In this document: positions 8,877 through 17,150 of the stretch, in pieces
Numbering within the stretch: position 1 is the stretch's first letter
How the letters are laid out: the number at the start of each line of letters is the position of its first letter
DNA from: Streptomyces olivaceus
GTDB lineage: Bacteria; Actinomycetota; Actinomycetes; Streptomycetales; Streptomycetaceae
NCBI RefSeq assembly: GCF_000721235.1
Contig: NZ_JOFH01000020.1
Span: 62,001 to 126,000 of the forward strand
DNA: 64,000 nucleotides
Direction: 5' to 3'
Notes under the pieces: model-generated
What the model saw: only the letters and a program-made list of their open reading frames with translations
The model's database searches: none
Told to the model about the DNA's origin: nothing
Program-made: the position numbers and the translations under genes

Positions 8877-10028
8877 GTGACACGCAAGACGGTGCGTATC
8901 GCCATGAACGGTGTGACCGGGCGCATGGGCTACCGCCAGCACCTCGTCCGCTCCATCCTGGCGCTGCGCGAACAGGGCGGCCTCGACCTCGGCGACGGCA
9001 CCGTGCTGTGGCCGGAGCCGGTCCTGGTCGGCCGCCGCGAGCACGCGCTGCGGGCGCTGGCCGAGCGGCACGGTCTCGACGACGTCTCCACGGACCTGGA
9101 CGCGGTGCTGGCCGACGACAGCATCGAGATCTACTTCGACGCCCAGGTGACCTCGGCCCGCGAGGAAGCGATCAGGAAGGCCGTCGCCGCGGGCAAGCAC
9201 GTCTACACCGAGAAGCCGACCGCCACCGGCCTCGACGGCGCCCTCGAACTCGCCCGCCTCGCTCAGGCGAAGGGCATCAAGCACGGCGTCGTCCAGGACA
9301 AGCTCTTCCTCCCCGGCCTGCTCAAGCTCAAGCGCCTCATCGACGGCGGCTTCTTCGGCCGCATCCTGTCCGTGCGCGGCGAGTTCGGCTACTGGGTCTT
9401 CGAGGGCGACTGGCAGGAGGCCCAGCGCCCGTCCTGGAACTACCGCGCGGAGGACGGCGGCGGCATCGTCGTCGACATGTTCCCGCACTGGGAGTACGTG
9501 CTGCACGAGCTGTTCGGCCGGGTGAAGTCGGTCCAGGCCCTGGCCGCCACCCACGTCCCCGAGCGCTGGGACGAGAAGGGCAAGCCCTACGACGCCACCG
9601 CCGACGACGCCGCCTACGGCGTCTTCGAACTCGACGGCGGCGCGATCGCGCAGATCAACTCCTCCTGGGCGGTGCGCGTCAACCGCGACGAGCTGGTCGA
9701 GTTCCAGGTCGACGGCACCGAGGGCTCGGCCGTCGCCGGGCTGCGCAACTGCCGTGTGCAGCACCGCTCCGCCACCCCCAAGCCGGTCTGGAACCCGGAC
9801 ATCCCGGCCACCTACTCCTTCCGCGAGCAGTGGCAGGAGGTCCCGGACAACGGCGAGTTCGACAACGGCTTCAAGGCCCAGTGGGAGCTGTTCCTCAGGC
9901 ACGTCTACGCCGACGCCCCCTACCACTGGGACCTGCTGGCCGGCGCCCGCGGCGTCCAGCTCGCCGAACTGGGCCTGAGGTCCTCCGCCGAGGGCCGCCG
10001 CCTCGACGTACCGGAGATCGCGCTGTGA
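8877..10028 (+). CDS. Gfo/Idh/MocA-family NAD(P)-dependent oxidoreductase
   Basis: A 383-residue sugar-type dehydrogenase: N-terminal Rossmann fold (residues 1-150, glycine-rich VRIAMNGVTGRMGYRQ) and C-terminal alpha/beta substrate domain. The conserved EKP motif of the family is present in HVYTEKPTATG; the lysine is normally catalytic. The substrate-domain helix GIVVDMFPHWEYVLHELFG supplies the Asp and His expected in the active site. The GTG at 8877 is preceded by GAAGGGA at six bases. Its stop overlaps the next GTG by four bases (GTGA), so it is translationally coupled to the DUF993 gene. Reaction is probably oxidation of a cyclic polyol or sugar; the exact substrate is unknown. Confidence 0.88.
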   Translation: MTRKTVRIAMNGVTGRMGYRQHLVRSILALREQGGLDLGDGTVLWPEPVLVGRREHALRALAERHGLDDVSTDLDAVLADDSIEIYFDAQVTSAREEAIRKAVAAGKHVYTEKPTATGLDGALELARLAQAKGIKHGVVQDKLFLPGLLKLKRLIDGGFFGRILSVRGEFGYWVFEGDWQEAQRPSWNYRAEDGGGIVVDMFPHWEYVLHELFGRVKSVQALAATHVPERWDEKGKPYDATADDAAYGVFELDGGAIAQINSSWAVRVNRDELVEFQVDGTEGSAVAGLRNCRVQHRSATPKPVWNPDIPATYSFREQWQEVPDNGEFDNGFKAQWELFLRHVYADAPYHWDLLAGARGVQLAELGLRSSAEGRRLDVPEIAL

Positions 10029-11179
10029 CCCTGCACCTCCCCGACGCCCACGGCGCCCTGCGCGCCTACGAACCGCGCGCCGAGCCCCTGTCCCTCGCCG
10101 GGGGAAGCGCTTTCACCTCCCGTACGGTCTTCTCGGCGGCGCACGTCGTCGCCGACCCGTACGCGGACACCACCCCCGACTCGCCCGCCGCCGTCGACTG
10201 GGACGCCACCCTCGCCTTCCGCCGCCACCTGTGGTCCCACGGACTCGGTGTCGCCGAGGCGATGGACACCGCTCAGCGCGGCATGGGCCTGGACTGGGCG
10301 GGTGCGGCCGAGCTGATCCGCCGCTCCGCCGCCGAGGCGAAGTCGGCCGGCGGCCGCATCGCCTGCGGCGTCGGCACGGACCAGCTCACCGCCGCCGGCA
10401 CCCTCGCCGAGGTCCGGGCGGCGTACGAGGAACAGCTCGCCGTCGTCGAGGAGTCCGGCGCCCAGGCCATCCTGATGGCCTCCCGCGCCCTCGCCGCCAC
10501 CGCGCAGGGCCCGGACGACTACCTGGAGGTCTACGGCCACCTCCTGCGCCAGCCCGCCGAGCCGGTGATCCTGCACTGGCTGGGCCCCATGTTCGACCCG
10601 GCCCTGGAGGGCTACTGGGGCTCGTCCGACCTGGACGCGGCGACGGACACCTTCCTGGAGGTCATCGCCGCCCACCCCGACAAGGTCGACGGCATCAAGG
10701 TCTCCCTCCTCGACGCGCAGCGCGAGATCGAGCTGCGCCGCCGCCTCCCGCAGGGCGTGCGCTGCTACACCGGCGACGACTTCAACTACCCGGAGCTGAT
10801 CGCGGGCGACGACCAGGGCTTCAGCCACGCCCTGCTGGGCATCTTCGACCCGCTCGGCCCGCTGGCCGCCGAGGCGGTCCGCGTCCTCGACACCGGGAAC
10901 ACGGACGGCTTCCGCGCCCTCCTCGACCCCACCGTCGAACTCTCCCGCCACCTCTTCCAGACCCCCACCCGCTACTACAAGACCGGCGTGGTCCTCCTCG
11001 CCTGGCTGGCCGGCCACCAGAGCCACTTCACGATGGTCGGCGGCCTCCAGTCGGCCCGCTCCCTGCCGCACTTCGCCCGCGCCTACGAACTCGCCGACGG
11101 GCTGGGCCTGTTCCCCGACCCCAAGCTCGCGGAGGAGCGCATGCGGAACCTGCTGAACCTGTACGGAGTGAACCAGTGA
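10025..11179 (+). CDS. DUF993 family protein (TIM-barrel, dihydrodipicolinate-synthase-like)
   Basis: A 384-residue protein of the DUF993 type, recognised from segments such as HLWSHGLGVAEAMDTAQRG, WLGPMFDPAL and GIKVSLLD. The fold is expected to resemble class I aldolases of the DHDPS group, with the lysine in DGIKVSLLD a candidate Schiff-base residue; this is inference. It is always found in such sugar operons between an oxidoreductase and an isomerase as far as I recall. It overlaps both neighbours by four bases (GTGA), showing a single transcription unit. A second LacI-type operator lies inside its first 100 bases of coding sequence (10104-10115). Confidence 0.82.
   Translation: MTLHLPDAHGALRAYEPRAEPLSLAGGSAFTSRTVFSAAHVVADPYADTTPDSPAAVDWDATLAFRRHLWSHGLGVAEAMDTAQRGMGLDWAGAAELIRRSAAEAKSAGGRIACGVGTDQLTAAGTLAEVRAAYEEQLAVVEESGAQAILMASRALAATAQGPDDYLEVYGHLLRQPAEPVILHWLGPMFDPALEGYWGSSDLDAATDTFLEVIAAHPDKVDGIKVSLLDAQREIELRRRLPQGVRCYTGDDFNYPELIAGDDQGFSHALLGIFDPLGPLAAEAVRVLDTGNTDGFRALLDPTVELSRHLFQTPTRYYKTGVVLLAWLAGHQSHFTMVGGLQSARSLPHFARAYELADGLGLFPDPKLAEERMRNLLNLYGVNQ
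10104..10115. promoter_or_regulatory. Second LacI-type operator inside the DUF993 coding region
   Basis: GGAAGCGCTTTC with the same AAGCGCTT core (10105-10112) as the operator at 8789-8802, 1313 bases away centre to centre. It may assist repression by DNA looping or roadblock, or may be fortuitous coding sequence. Confidence 0.4.
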
Positions 11180-12039
11180 GCGACACCGCACCCGACACCG
11201 CCGCCGCGCCCGACCTGAGCCGCTTCAGCATCAACCAGATGACGGTCAAGCAGCTCTCCCTGCCCGAACTGACCGCCGCCTGCCGCGAACTGGGCGTCGG
11301 CAACGTCGGCCTGTGGCGCGAGCCCGTCCAGGCGTACGGCGTCGAGGCCGCCGCCGAACTGGTCCGCGACGCGGGCCTGCGCGTCACCACCCTGTGCCGC
11401 GGCGGCTTCCTCACCGCCGTCGGCGCCGACGCGCGCGCCGAGGCCCTGGCCGACAACCGACGCGCCGTCGACGAGGCCGCCGCCCTCGGCACCGACACCC
11501 TCGTCCTGGTCTCCGGCGGCCTCCCGCCCGGCGACAAGGACCTGCGCGCCGCCCGCGAACGCATCGCGGACGCGCTGGCCGAACTGGGCCCCTACGCCGA
11601 AGAGCACGGCGTGCGCCTCGCCATCGAGCCGCTCCACCCGATGTTCGCCTCGGACCGCTGCGTGGTCTCCACCCTCACCCAGGCCCTGGACCTCGCCGAA
11701 CGCTTCCCCGCCCAGCAGGTCGGCGTCACCGTCGACACGTACCACATCTGGTGGGACGACCGGGCGCCCGAGCAGATCGCCCGGGCCGGCGCGGGCGGCC
11801 GCATCCACACCTTCCAGCTCGCCGACTGGACCACCCCGCTGCCCGAGGGCGTCCTCAACGGCCGCGGCCAGATCGGCGACGGCGCGGTCGACATGCGGGA
11901 GTGGAAGGGATACGTCGAGGCGGCCGGGTACACCGGCGCCATCGAGGTGGAGCTGTTCAACGAGGGGCTGTGGGCGCGCGACGGGCGCGAGGTGCTGGCC
12001 GAGACGGCGGCCCGGTTCGCGGCGTACGCGGGGGACTAG
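11176..12039 (+). CDS. Sugar phosphate isomerase/epimerase (TIM barrel)
   Basis: A 287-residue xylose-isomerase-like TIM barrel, last gene of the three-gene sugar operon. Metal-ligand positions are visible as Glu in LAIEPLHPMFASDR, Asp and His in VTVDTYHIWW, His/Gln in IHTFQLADW and Glu in GAIEVELFNE. The first 15 residues are a low-complexity extension; the fold starts at SINQMTVKQLSL. Start GTG overlaps the DUF993 stop by four bases. It resembles the convergent isomerase at 6463-7263 only in fold, so the pathway probably uses two different isomerisation steps. Followed by an orphan promoter-like leader and terminator. Confidence 0.87.
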   Translation: MSDTAPDTAAAPDLSRFSINQMTVKQLSLPELTAACRELGVGNVGLWREPVQAYGVEAAAELVRDAGLRVTTLCRGGFLTAVGADARAEALADNRRAVDEAAALGTDTLVLVSGGLPPGDKDLRAARERIADALAELGPYAEEHGVRLAIEPLHPMFASDRCVVSTLTQALDLAERFPAQQVGVTVDTYHIWWDDRAPEQIARAGAGGRIHTFQLADWTTPLPEGVLNGRGQIGDGAVDMREWKGYVEAAGYTGAIEVELFNEGLWARDGREVLAETAARFAAYAGD

Positions 12040-12071
12040 GCCGCGGGGGACGGGGAGGGGACACCGGCCCG

Positions 12072-12190
12072 AAAAAAGTATCGGCGACCGGTACAACCCT
12101 GCCCGGGGTCCGCGGGTCGTACTTGGCATCAGGACATCCGTGGGGGTACCCGGGGGGGAATTCACGGGGTTCTGAAGGGGAGGGAAACAC
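12072..12190 (+). promoter_or_regulatory. Orphan ECF-type promoter and ribosome-site leader without a gene
   Basis: The gap holds a GAAAAAAGT tract, then ACAACC (12093-12098) and, 19 bases on, CGTACT (12118-12123), resembling ECF -35/-10 elements. About 50 bases downstream is GAAGGGGAGGGAAACACG, a perfect place for a start codon, but the sequence runs straight into a terminator hairpin instead. No ORF follows. It is either the remains of a deleted gene or the promoter of a short non-coding transcript of about 95 bases. Confidence 0.4.
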
Positions 12191-12228
12191 GAGGGGGCCC
12201 GGTCGGTGACCGGGCCCCCTCGGGGTTT
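12191..12228. terminator. Strong bidirectional intrinsic terminator
   Basis: Perfect 14-bp hairpin: GAGGGGGCCCGGTC (12191-12204), loop GGT, GACCGGGCCCCCTC (12208-12221), followed by GGGGTTTT. It separates the sugar operon from the convergent rbs operon and can end transcripts from both sides. Confidence 0.85.
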
Positions 12229-12288
12229 TCCGCACCGCGGTCCTCCCGCTGTCCTCGGGGCGAGACCGTCTTCGGGGTGAAGGCGGTG

Positions 12289-12678
12289 TCAGAAGAAGAC
12301 CCCGCACCGCAGCAGCACGTTGGCGTACGGCCGCGCCTCGCCGGTGCGCACGATCAGCCGCGCCCCCGCCGACAGCTCCTTCAGCCGCTCGTGCGGGACG
12401 AGGCCGAGCGCCGGGAAGTATCCGTCGAGCAGCGCCGCGGCCGCCGCGTTGGCGTCCCGGACCTCCGTCGCCGCCGTCGCGCCCTCGACGACCAGCTCGG
12501 CGAGGAGCCCGTCCAGCACCTCGGCGAACGACGGCACCCCGGCCCGGAAGGCCAGGTCGACGACGCGCGGGCCGTCCGGTACGGGCATCCCCGCGTCGCA
12601 CACCAGGACACCGTCCCCGTGGCCGAGTTCGGCCAGGGCACCGGAGAGGTGGCGGTTGAGTATCCCGGCCTTCTTCAC
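12289..12678 (-). CDS. rbsD: D-ribose pyranase
   Basis: A 129-residue RbsD, which converts beta-pyranose ribose to the furanose form that ribokinase can phosphorylate. Recognised from MKKAGILNRHLSGALAELGHGD with the catalytic His in the second position of HLS/GHGD region, LVCDAGMPVP, and the C-terminal IVRTGEARPYANVLLRCGV. Length matches the family (about 130). Its ATG overlaps the ribokinase stop by four bases (ATGA), so it is the last gene of the ribose operon. A terminator hairpin lies about 60 bases downstream. Confidence 0.95.
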   Translation of the reverse strand: MKKAGILNRHLSGALAELGHGDGVLVCDAGMPVPDGPRVVDLAFRAGVPSFAEVLDGLLAELVVEGATAATEVRDANAAAAALLDGYFPALGLVPHERLKELSAGARLIVRTGEARPYANVLLRCGVFF

Positions 12679-13613
12679 CGGCCCTCCCCCTCCAGCGCCC
12701 CGGCCTCCGCCAGCGCCCCGGCCTCCGCCGCCGTCGGATACGACGCCTGCGCTCCCGCCCTCGTGACCGACGCCGCGCCCACCCGGGCCGCGTACGCCGC
12801 CGCCTCGGTCAGCGACTCGCCGGTGCCGAGCCGCCAGGCCAGCGCCGCGGTGAACGCGTCGCCCGCGCCCGTCGTGTCCACGGCGTCCACCTTCACGGAC
12901 GGCACCCGGGCCACGCCCCCGGCCGCCGACGCGACCAGCGCGCCCTCCGCGCCCAGGGTCACGACCACCGAACGCGGCCCCTTGGCCAGCAGGACGCGGG
13001 CCCAGTCCTCGGGGCGCTCGCCGACGCGGGCGTCACCGAGGACGACCTTCGCCTCGTGCTCGTTGACGATCAGCGGGTCGCAGGCCGCCAGCACCTCCGG
13101 CGGAAGGGGGCGCGGCGGCGAGGGGTTGAGCACGAAACGGCTGTCCGGTGCCAGACTCCGGACCACCTCCACGACCGTCTCCAGCGGGATCTCCAGCTGC
13201 GTGGAGACCACGCGGGAGGCGTGGAAGAGGCTGGCCGCGGCGCGGATGTCGCCGGGCGCCAGCCGGCCGTTGGCGCCCGGCGAGACCACGATGCTGTTGT
13301 CCCCGGACGGGTCGACCGTGATCAGTGCCACGCCGGTCGGCGCGCCGCCCACCAGGACGCCGACCGTGTCGACACCGGCCGCCTGCTGCGAGTCGAGCAG
13401 CAGCCGTCCGTGGCCGTCGTCGCCGACCCGGGCCAGCAGGGCCGTACGGGCGCCGAGCCGGGCGGCGGCCACCGCCTGGTTGGCGCCCTTGCCGCCCGGG
13501 TGGACGGCCAGGTCGGAGCCGAGCACCGTCTCGCCCGCCCCCGGCCGCCGTTCGACGCCGATCACGAGGTCGGCGTTGGCCGATCCCACGACCAGGAGGT
13601 CGTAGTCGTACAT
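12675..13613 (-). CDS. rbsK: Ribokinase
   Basis: A 312-residue PfkB-family kinase that phosphorylates ribose at O5. Signature 1 is the glycine-rich VHPGGKGANQAVAAARLG (residues 40-57) and signature 2 is VDAVDTTGAGDAFTAALAW, containing the catalytic Asp of GAGD. N-terminal YDLLVVGSANADLVIGVE is typical. The ATG at 13613 is preceded by GGAG about nine bases upstream. It follows the permease/binding-protein fusion by 53 bases and overlaps rbsD, so it is cotranscribed. Confidence 0.95.
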   Translation of the reverse strand: MYDYDLLVVGSANADLVIGVERRPGAGETVLGSDLAVHPGGKGANQAVAAARLGARTALLARVGDDGHGRLLLDSQQAAGVDTVGVLVGGAPTGVALITVDPSGDNSIVVSPGANGRLAPGDIRAAASLFHASRVVSTQLEIPLETVVEVVRSLAPDSRFVLNPSPPRPLPPEVLAACDPLIVNEHEAKVVLGDARVGERPEDWARVLLAKGPRSVVVTLGAEGALVASAAGGVARVPSVKVDAVDTTGAGDAFTAALAWRLGTGESLTEAAAYAARVGAASVTRAGAQASYPTAAEAGALAEAGALEGEGR

Positions 13614-13666
13614 CAGTCGTTCTCCGATCGAGAGAATCCGAGCGAGTGAACCCGAGCGAGGTGGTC

Positions 13667-15625
13667 TCAGCCCTCGAAGCCGGCCACGTTCTCCGCGGTG
13701 ACCACCTTCACCGGTACCTTCACCGTCTTGTCCACCTTCTTCTCCTCGGCCGCCCGCAGGGCGTTCTGTACGGCGATCCTGCCCAGTTCCCTCGGCTGCT
13801 GCGCCACGGACGCGAACAGCGTGCCCTCCTGGACGGCCTTCAGCCCGTCCGGAGTGCCGTCGAACCCGACGACCTGGACCGACTTGCCGGCCTTGGAACC
13901 CAGCGCCTTGATCGCGCCGAGCGCCATCTCGTCGTTCTCCGCGAAGACGCCGTCGACGTCGGGGTGCGCCTGGAGCAGGTTGGTCATCACGTCCAGGCCC
14001 TTGGTGCGGTCGAAGTCCGCGGGCTGCTTGGCGACGACCCGGATGCCCGGGTACTCCTTGAGCCCGGCCGCGAAGCCCGCCCCGCGCTCCCGGCTGGCGG
14101 AGGTGCCGGCCTGGCCCTGGAGGATCACGATGGTGCCCTTGCCGCCGAGCTTCTCGGCGAGCGCCCTGGCGCCCAACTGCCCGCCCTCTACGTTGTCGGA
14201 GGCGACCAGGGCGGAGGCCTCCGCCTTGTTGACGCCCCGGTCCACGGCGATGACGGGGATGTCGTCCTTGTTCGCCGAGCGCACCGAGGGGCCCGCGGCG
14301 TCGGAGTCGACCGGGTTGACGATGATCGAGGACAGGCCCTCGCTGGTGAAGTTCTGCAGCTGGTTGGCCTGCTGGGAGGCGTCGTTCTGGGCGTCCGTGA
14401 CGGTCAGGTCCACGCCCAGCTTCTTCGCCTCCGCCTCCGCGCCGTTCCTGATCTGCACGAAGAACGGGTTGTTGAGCGTGGAGAGCGACAGCCCGATCTT
14501 CTGACTCCGCCCGTCCGAGGAGCCGTTGTGCAGCAGCGAGGTCGCGCCGACCACGGCGACGGCGACGACGGCCGCGATCACGTACGTCAGTGCCTGCCTG
14601 CCCCGGTTGCCGCCGCCGGACGCCCCGGCCGCCGGCGTGCCGGCCCCCGCCTTGCGCCGCAGCGTGTCGAAGAGCACGGCCAGCGCGATGACGGCACCGA
14701 TGACGACCTGCTGCCAGAACGCGGAGACGGACAGCAGGTTGAGGCCGTTGCGCAGCACCGCGAGGATCAGCGCGCCGATCAGCGTGCCCGAGGCCTTGCC
14801 GGTGCCGCCCGCCAGCGAGGCGCCGCCGATCACGACGGCGGCGATGGCGTCCAGCTCGTAACCCTGCGCGGCCTGCGGCTGCGCGGAGGAGAGCCGGGAG
14901 GCGAGCACGATGCCGGCCGCGGCGGCGAACAGGCCGGAGAAGGCGTAGATGGCGAGCTTCTGGCGCTTCACCCGCAGCCCGGACAGCCGCGCGGCCTCCT
15001 CGTTGCCGCCGATGGCGTACATGGACCGGCCGATGTAGGTCCGCCCGAGGACGAACGCGGTGATCAGCCCCATCACGATCATCACGAGCACCGGCACCGG
15101 CAGCCACCCGCCGAGCGTGTCGCCGAGGTGGGAGACCGAGTCCGGGAAGGCGATCGGCGAACCCTGCGAGATGACCAGCGAAAGACCGCGTCCGACCGAC
15201 AGCATGGCGAGCGTCGCGATGAACGGCGGCAGCTTCCCGTACGACACGAGGAAGCCGTTGACCAGGCCGCAGGCGATGCCGGTCGCGACGGCCAGCAGCA
15301 CCGCGAGTACGACCGGTATCCCGGCCTCGGTGGCGCTCCAGGCCAGCACGGTGGCCGACAGCGCGGCGACCGAGCCGACCGACAGGTCGATGCCCGCCGA
15401 GACGATGACGAAGGTGACGCCGAAGGCGAGGATCGCGGTGACGGCGGCCTGGACACCGACGTTGAGGAGGTTGTCGGTGGTCAGGAAGTCGCCGGACAGC
15501 GCCGACATGGCGACGACCAGGACGATCAGCGCGGTCAGCGCGCCGTTGTCGAGGAGCAGGCGGCGCAGCCCGCCCGTGGCGCCGCCCTGCGCGCCCGGCT
15601 TGCCCTTGAGCGTGTCAGTGGCCAC
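13667..15625 (-). CDS. Fused ribose ABC permease and substrate-binding protein (RbsC-RbsB)
   Basis: A 652-residue protein joining two normally separate components. Residues 1-330 are an RbsC-type permease with about eight to ten helices and the FGVTFVIVSAGIDLSVGS and GGNEEAARLSGL segments. A glycine-rich linker and one more helix (about 345-365) lead into a type-I periplasmic binding protein (about 375-652: IGLSLSTLNNPFFVQI, NPVDSDAAG, VFAENDEMALGAI, VQVVGFDGT), so the sugar receptor is tethered to the outer face of its own permease. The frame is unbroken. GTG 15625 is chosen for GGAGG six bases upstream; it overlaps the rbsA stop by 11 bases. In a Gram-positive cell such tethering replaces a lipid anchor. 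Confidence 0.92.
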   Translation of the reverse strand: MATDTLKGKPGAQGGATGGLRRLLLDNGALTALIVLVVAMSALSGDFLTTDNLLNVGVQAAVTAILAFGVTFVIVSAGIDLSVGSVAALSATVLAWSATEAGIPVVLAVLLAVATGIACGLVNGFLVSYGKLPPFIATLAMLSVGRGLSLVISQGSPIAFPDSVSHLGDTLGGWLPVPVLVMIVMGLITAFVLGRTYIGRSMYAIGGNEEAARLSGLRVKRQKLAIYAFSGLFAAAAGIVLASRLSSAQPQAAQGYELDAIAAVVIGGASLAGGTGKASGTLIGALILAVLRNGLNLLSVSAFWQQVVIGAVIALAVLFDTLRRKAGAGTPAAGASGGGNRGRQALTYVIAAVVAVAVVGATSLLHNGSSDGRSQKIGLSLSTLNNPFFVQIRNGAEAEAKKLGVDLTVTDAQNDASQQANQLQNFTSEGLSSIIVNPVDSDAAGPSVRSANKDDIPVIAVDRGVNKAEASALVASDNVEGGQLGARALAEKLGGKGTIVILQGQAGTSASRERGAGFAAGLKEYPGIRVVAKQPADFDRTKGLDVMTNLLQAHPDVDGVFAENDEMALGAIKALGSKAGKSVQVVGFDGTPDGLKAVQEGTLFASVAQQPRELGRIAVQNALRAAEEKKVDKTVKVPVKVVTAENVAGFEG

Positions 15626-17150
15626 GGGAGGCCTCCGTTCCGTCCGTTCCATGGGTGTACGTGCTGACGGCGAGGGCCATCACGGCGTCCTGGGTGGCCC
15701 GTTCGGCGGGGAGTTCGCCCGCGACGCGCCCCTGCGCCATGACCACCACGCGGTCGCTCATGCCGAGCACCTCGGGAAGGTCGCTGGAGATCATGAGCAC
15801 GGCGGCACCGGCCGCGGTCAGTTCGTTGACGAGCTGGTAGATCTCGACCTTGGCGCCGACGTCGATGCCGCGCGTCGGCTCGTCGAGGATCAGCACCTTG
15901 GTGTCCGCCAGCAGCCACTTGCCGATGACGACCTTCTGCTGGTTGCCGCCGGACAACGTCCGCACGTGCTGCCCGAGCCCGGCCATCCGCACGCCGAGCT
16001 GCCCGGCGATCCGCTCGGCGGCCTCGTGCTGCGCCTTGAGGTCGACGAGTCCGGCGCGGGCGGTGGAGCGCAGGGTGACGAGCCCGAGGTTCTCCTCGAC
16101 GGAGGCGTCGAGGACGAGCCCCTGCCCCTTGCGGTCCTCGGGCACGAGCCCGATCCCGGCGGCCAGGGCGGCGTTCACGTCGTGCCGCCGCAGCGGAGTG
16201 CCCGCGACGCGCACGCTCCCGGAGTCGTACGGATCGGCGCCGAACACCGCCCGCACGACCTCCGTCCGCCCGGCGCCGACGAGTCCGGCGATGCCGACGA
16301 CCTCGCCGGCCCGCACCTCGAACCCGACGTCGTGGAAGACCCCGTCCCGCGTCAGCCCCTCGACCTTGAGCAACGCCTCGCCCGCGTCGGTGCGTTCACG
16401 CGGGTACTGCTGCTCGATCGACCGCCCGACCATGAGGCGTACCAGCTCGTCCTCGGGCGTGGTGGCCGGTACGTGCCCGACGCTGCGTCCGTCCCGGATC
16501 ACGGTGACCCGGTCCCCGAGGGCGGCGATCTCCTCCAGGTGGTGGGTGATGAACACGATCCCGACGCCGTCCTCGCGCAGCCGCCGCACGATCGCGAACA
16601 GCTTCTCGACCTCCTCGGAGGTCAGCACGGCGGTCGGCTCGTCCATGATCAGCACGCGCGCGTCGAGGCTGAGCGCCTTGGCGATCTCGACCATCTGGAG
16701 CCGGGCGATCCCGAGGTCGCGCACCCGGGCACGGGGAGACACGCTGACTCCCACCCGCCGCAGCAGCACCTCGGCGTCGGCGTCCATCCGCTTCCGGTCG
16801 ATCATCCCGAACCGGCGCGGCTGGCGCCCCAGGAAGATGTTCTCGGCGACCGTCAGATCGGGGACGAGGTTGAACTCCTGGTAGATGGTGGCGATCCCGA
16901 GCCGCTCGGAGTCCTGCGCACCGTGGATGCGCACCTCCTCACCGCCGGCCAGGATCCGCCCGGCGTCGGGCGTGTAGGCGCCGGAGAGCATCTTGATCAG
17001 CGTGCTCTTGCCCGCGCCGTTCTCGCCGAGGAGCACGTGCACCTCGCCCCGGCGCAGGTCGAAGTCGACGCTGTCGAGCGCGACCACGCCGGGGAAGGTC
17101 TTGCGGATGCCCTCGATGCGCAGCAGTTCGTCCGGACTGCGGCTGCTCAC
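15615..17150 (-). CDS. rbsA: Ribose/monosaccharide ABC transporter ATPase (two ATP-binding cassettes)
   Basis: A 511-residue RbsA-type ATPase with two cassettes. The first has Walker A GENGAGKST, signature region and Walker B VLIMDEPTAVL; the second has GLVGAGRTE, the signature LSGGNQQKV and Walker B VLILDEPTRGID. The second Walker A lacks the catalytic Lys, as usual in sugar CUT2 ATPases. It powers import through the adjacent fused permease. GTG 17150 has AAGGAG seven bases upstream and overlaps the repressor stop by four bases (GTGA), so regulator and transporter are one operon. Confidence 0.94.
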   Translation of the reverse strand: MSSRSPDELLRIEGIRKTFPGVVALDSVDFDLRRGEVHVLLGENGAGKSTLIKMLSGAYTPDAGRILAGGEEVRIHGAQDSERLGIATIYQEFNLVPDLTVAENIFLGRQPRRFGMIDRKRMDADAEVLLRRVGVSVSPRARVRDLGIARLQMVEIAKALSLDARVLIMDEPTAVLTSEEVEKLFAIVRRLREDGVGIVFITHHLEEIAALGDRVTVIRDGRSVGHVPATTPEDELVRLMVGRSIEQQYPRERTDAGEALLKVEGLTRDGVFHDVGFEVRAGEVVGIAGLVGAGRTEVVRAVFGADPYDSGSVRVAGTPLRRHDVNAALAAGIGLVPEDRKGQGLVLDASVEENLGLVTLRSTARAGLVDLKAQHEAAERIAGQLGVRMAGLGQHVRTLSGGNQQKVVIGKWLLADTKVLILDEPTRGIDVGAKVEIYQLVNELTAAGAAVLMISSDLPEVLGMSDRVVVMAQGRVAGELPAERATQDAVMALAVSTYTHGTDGTEASRGH

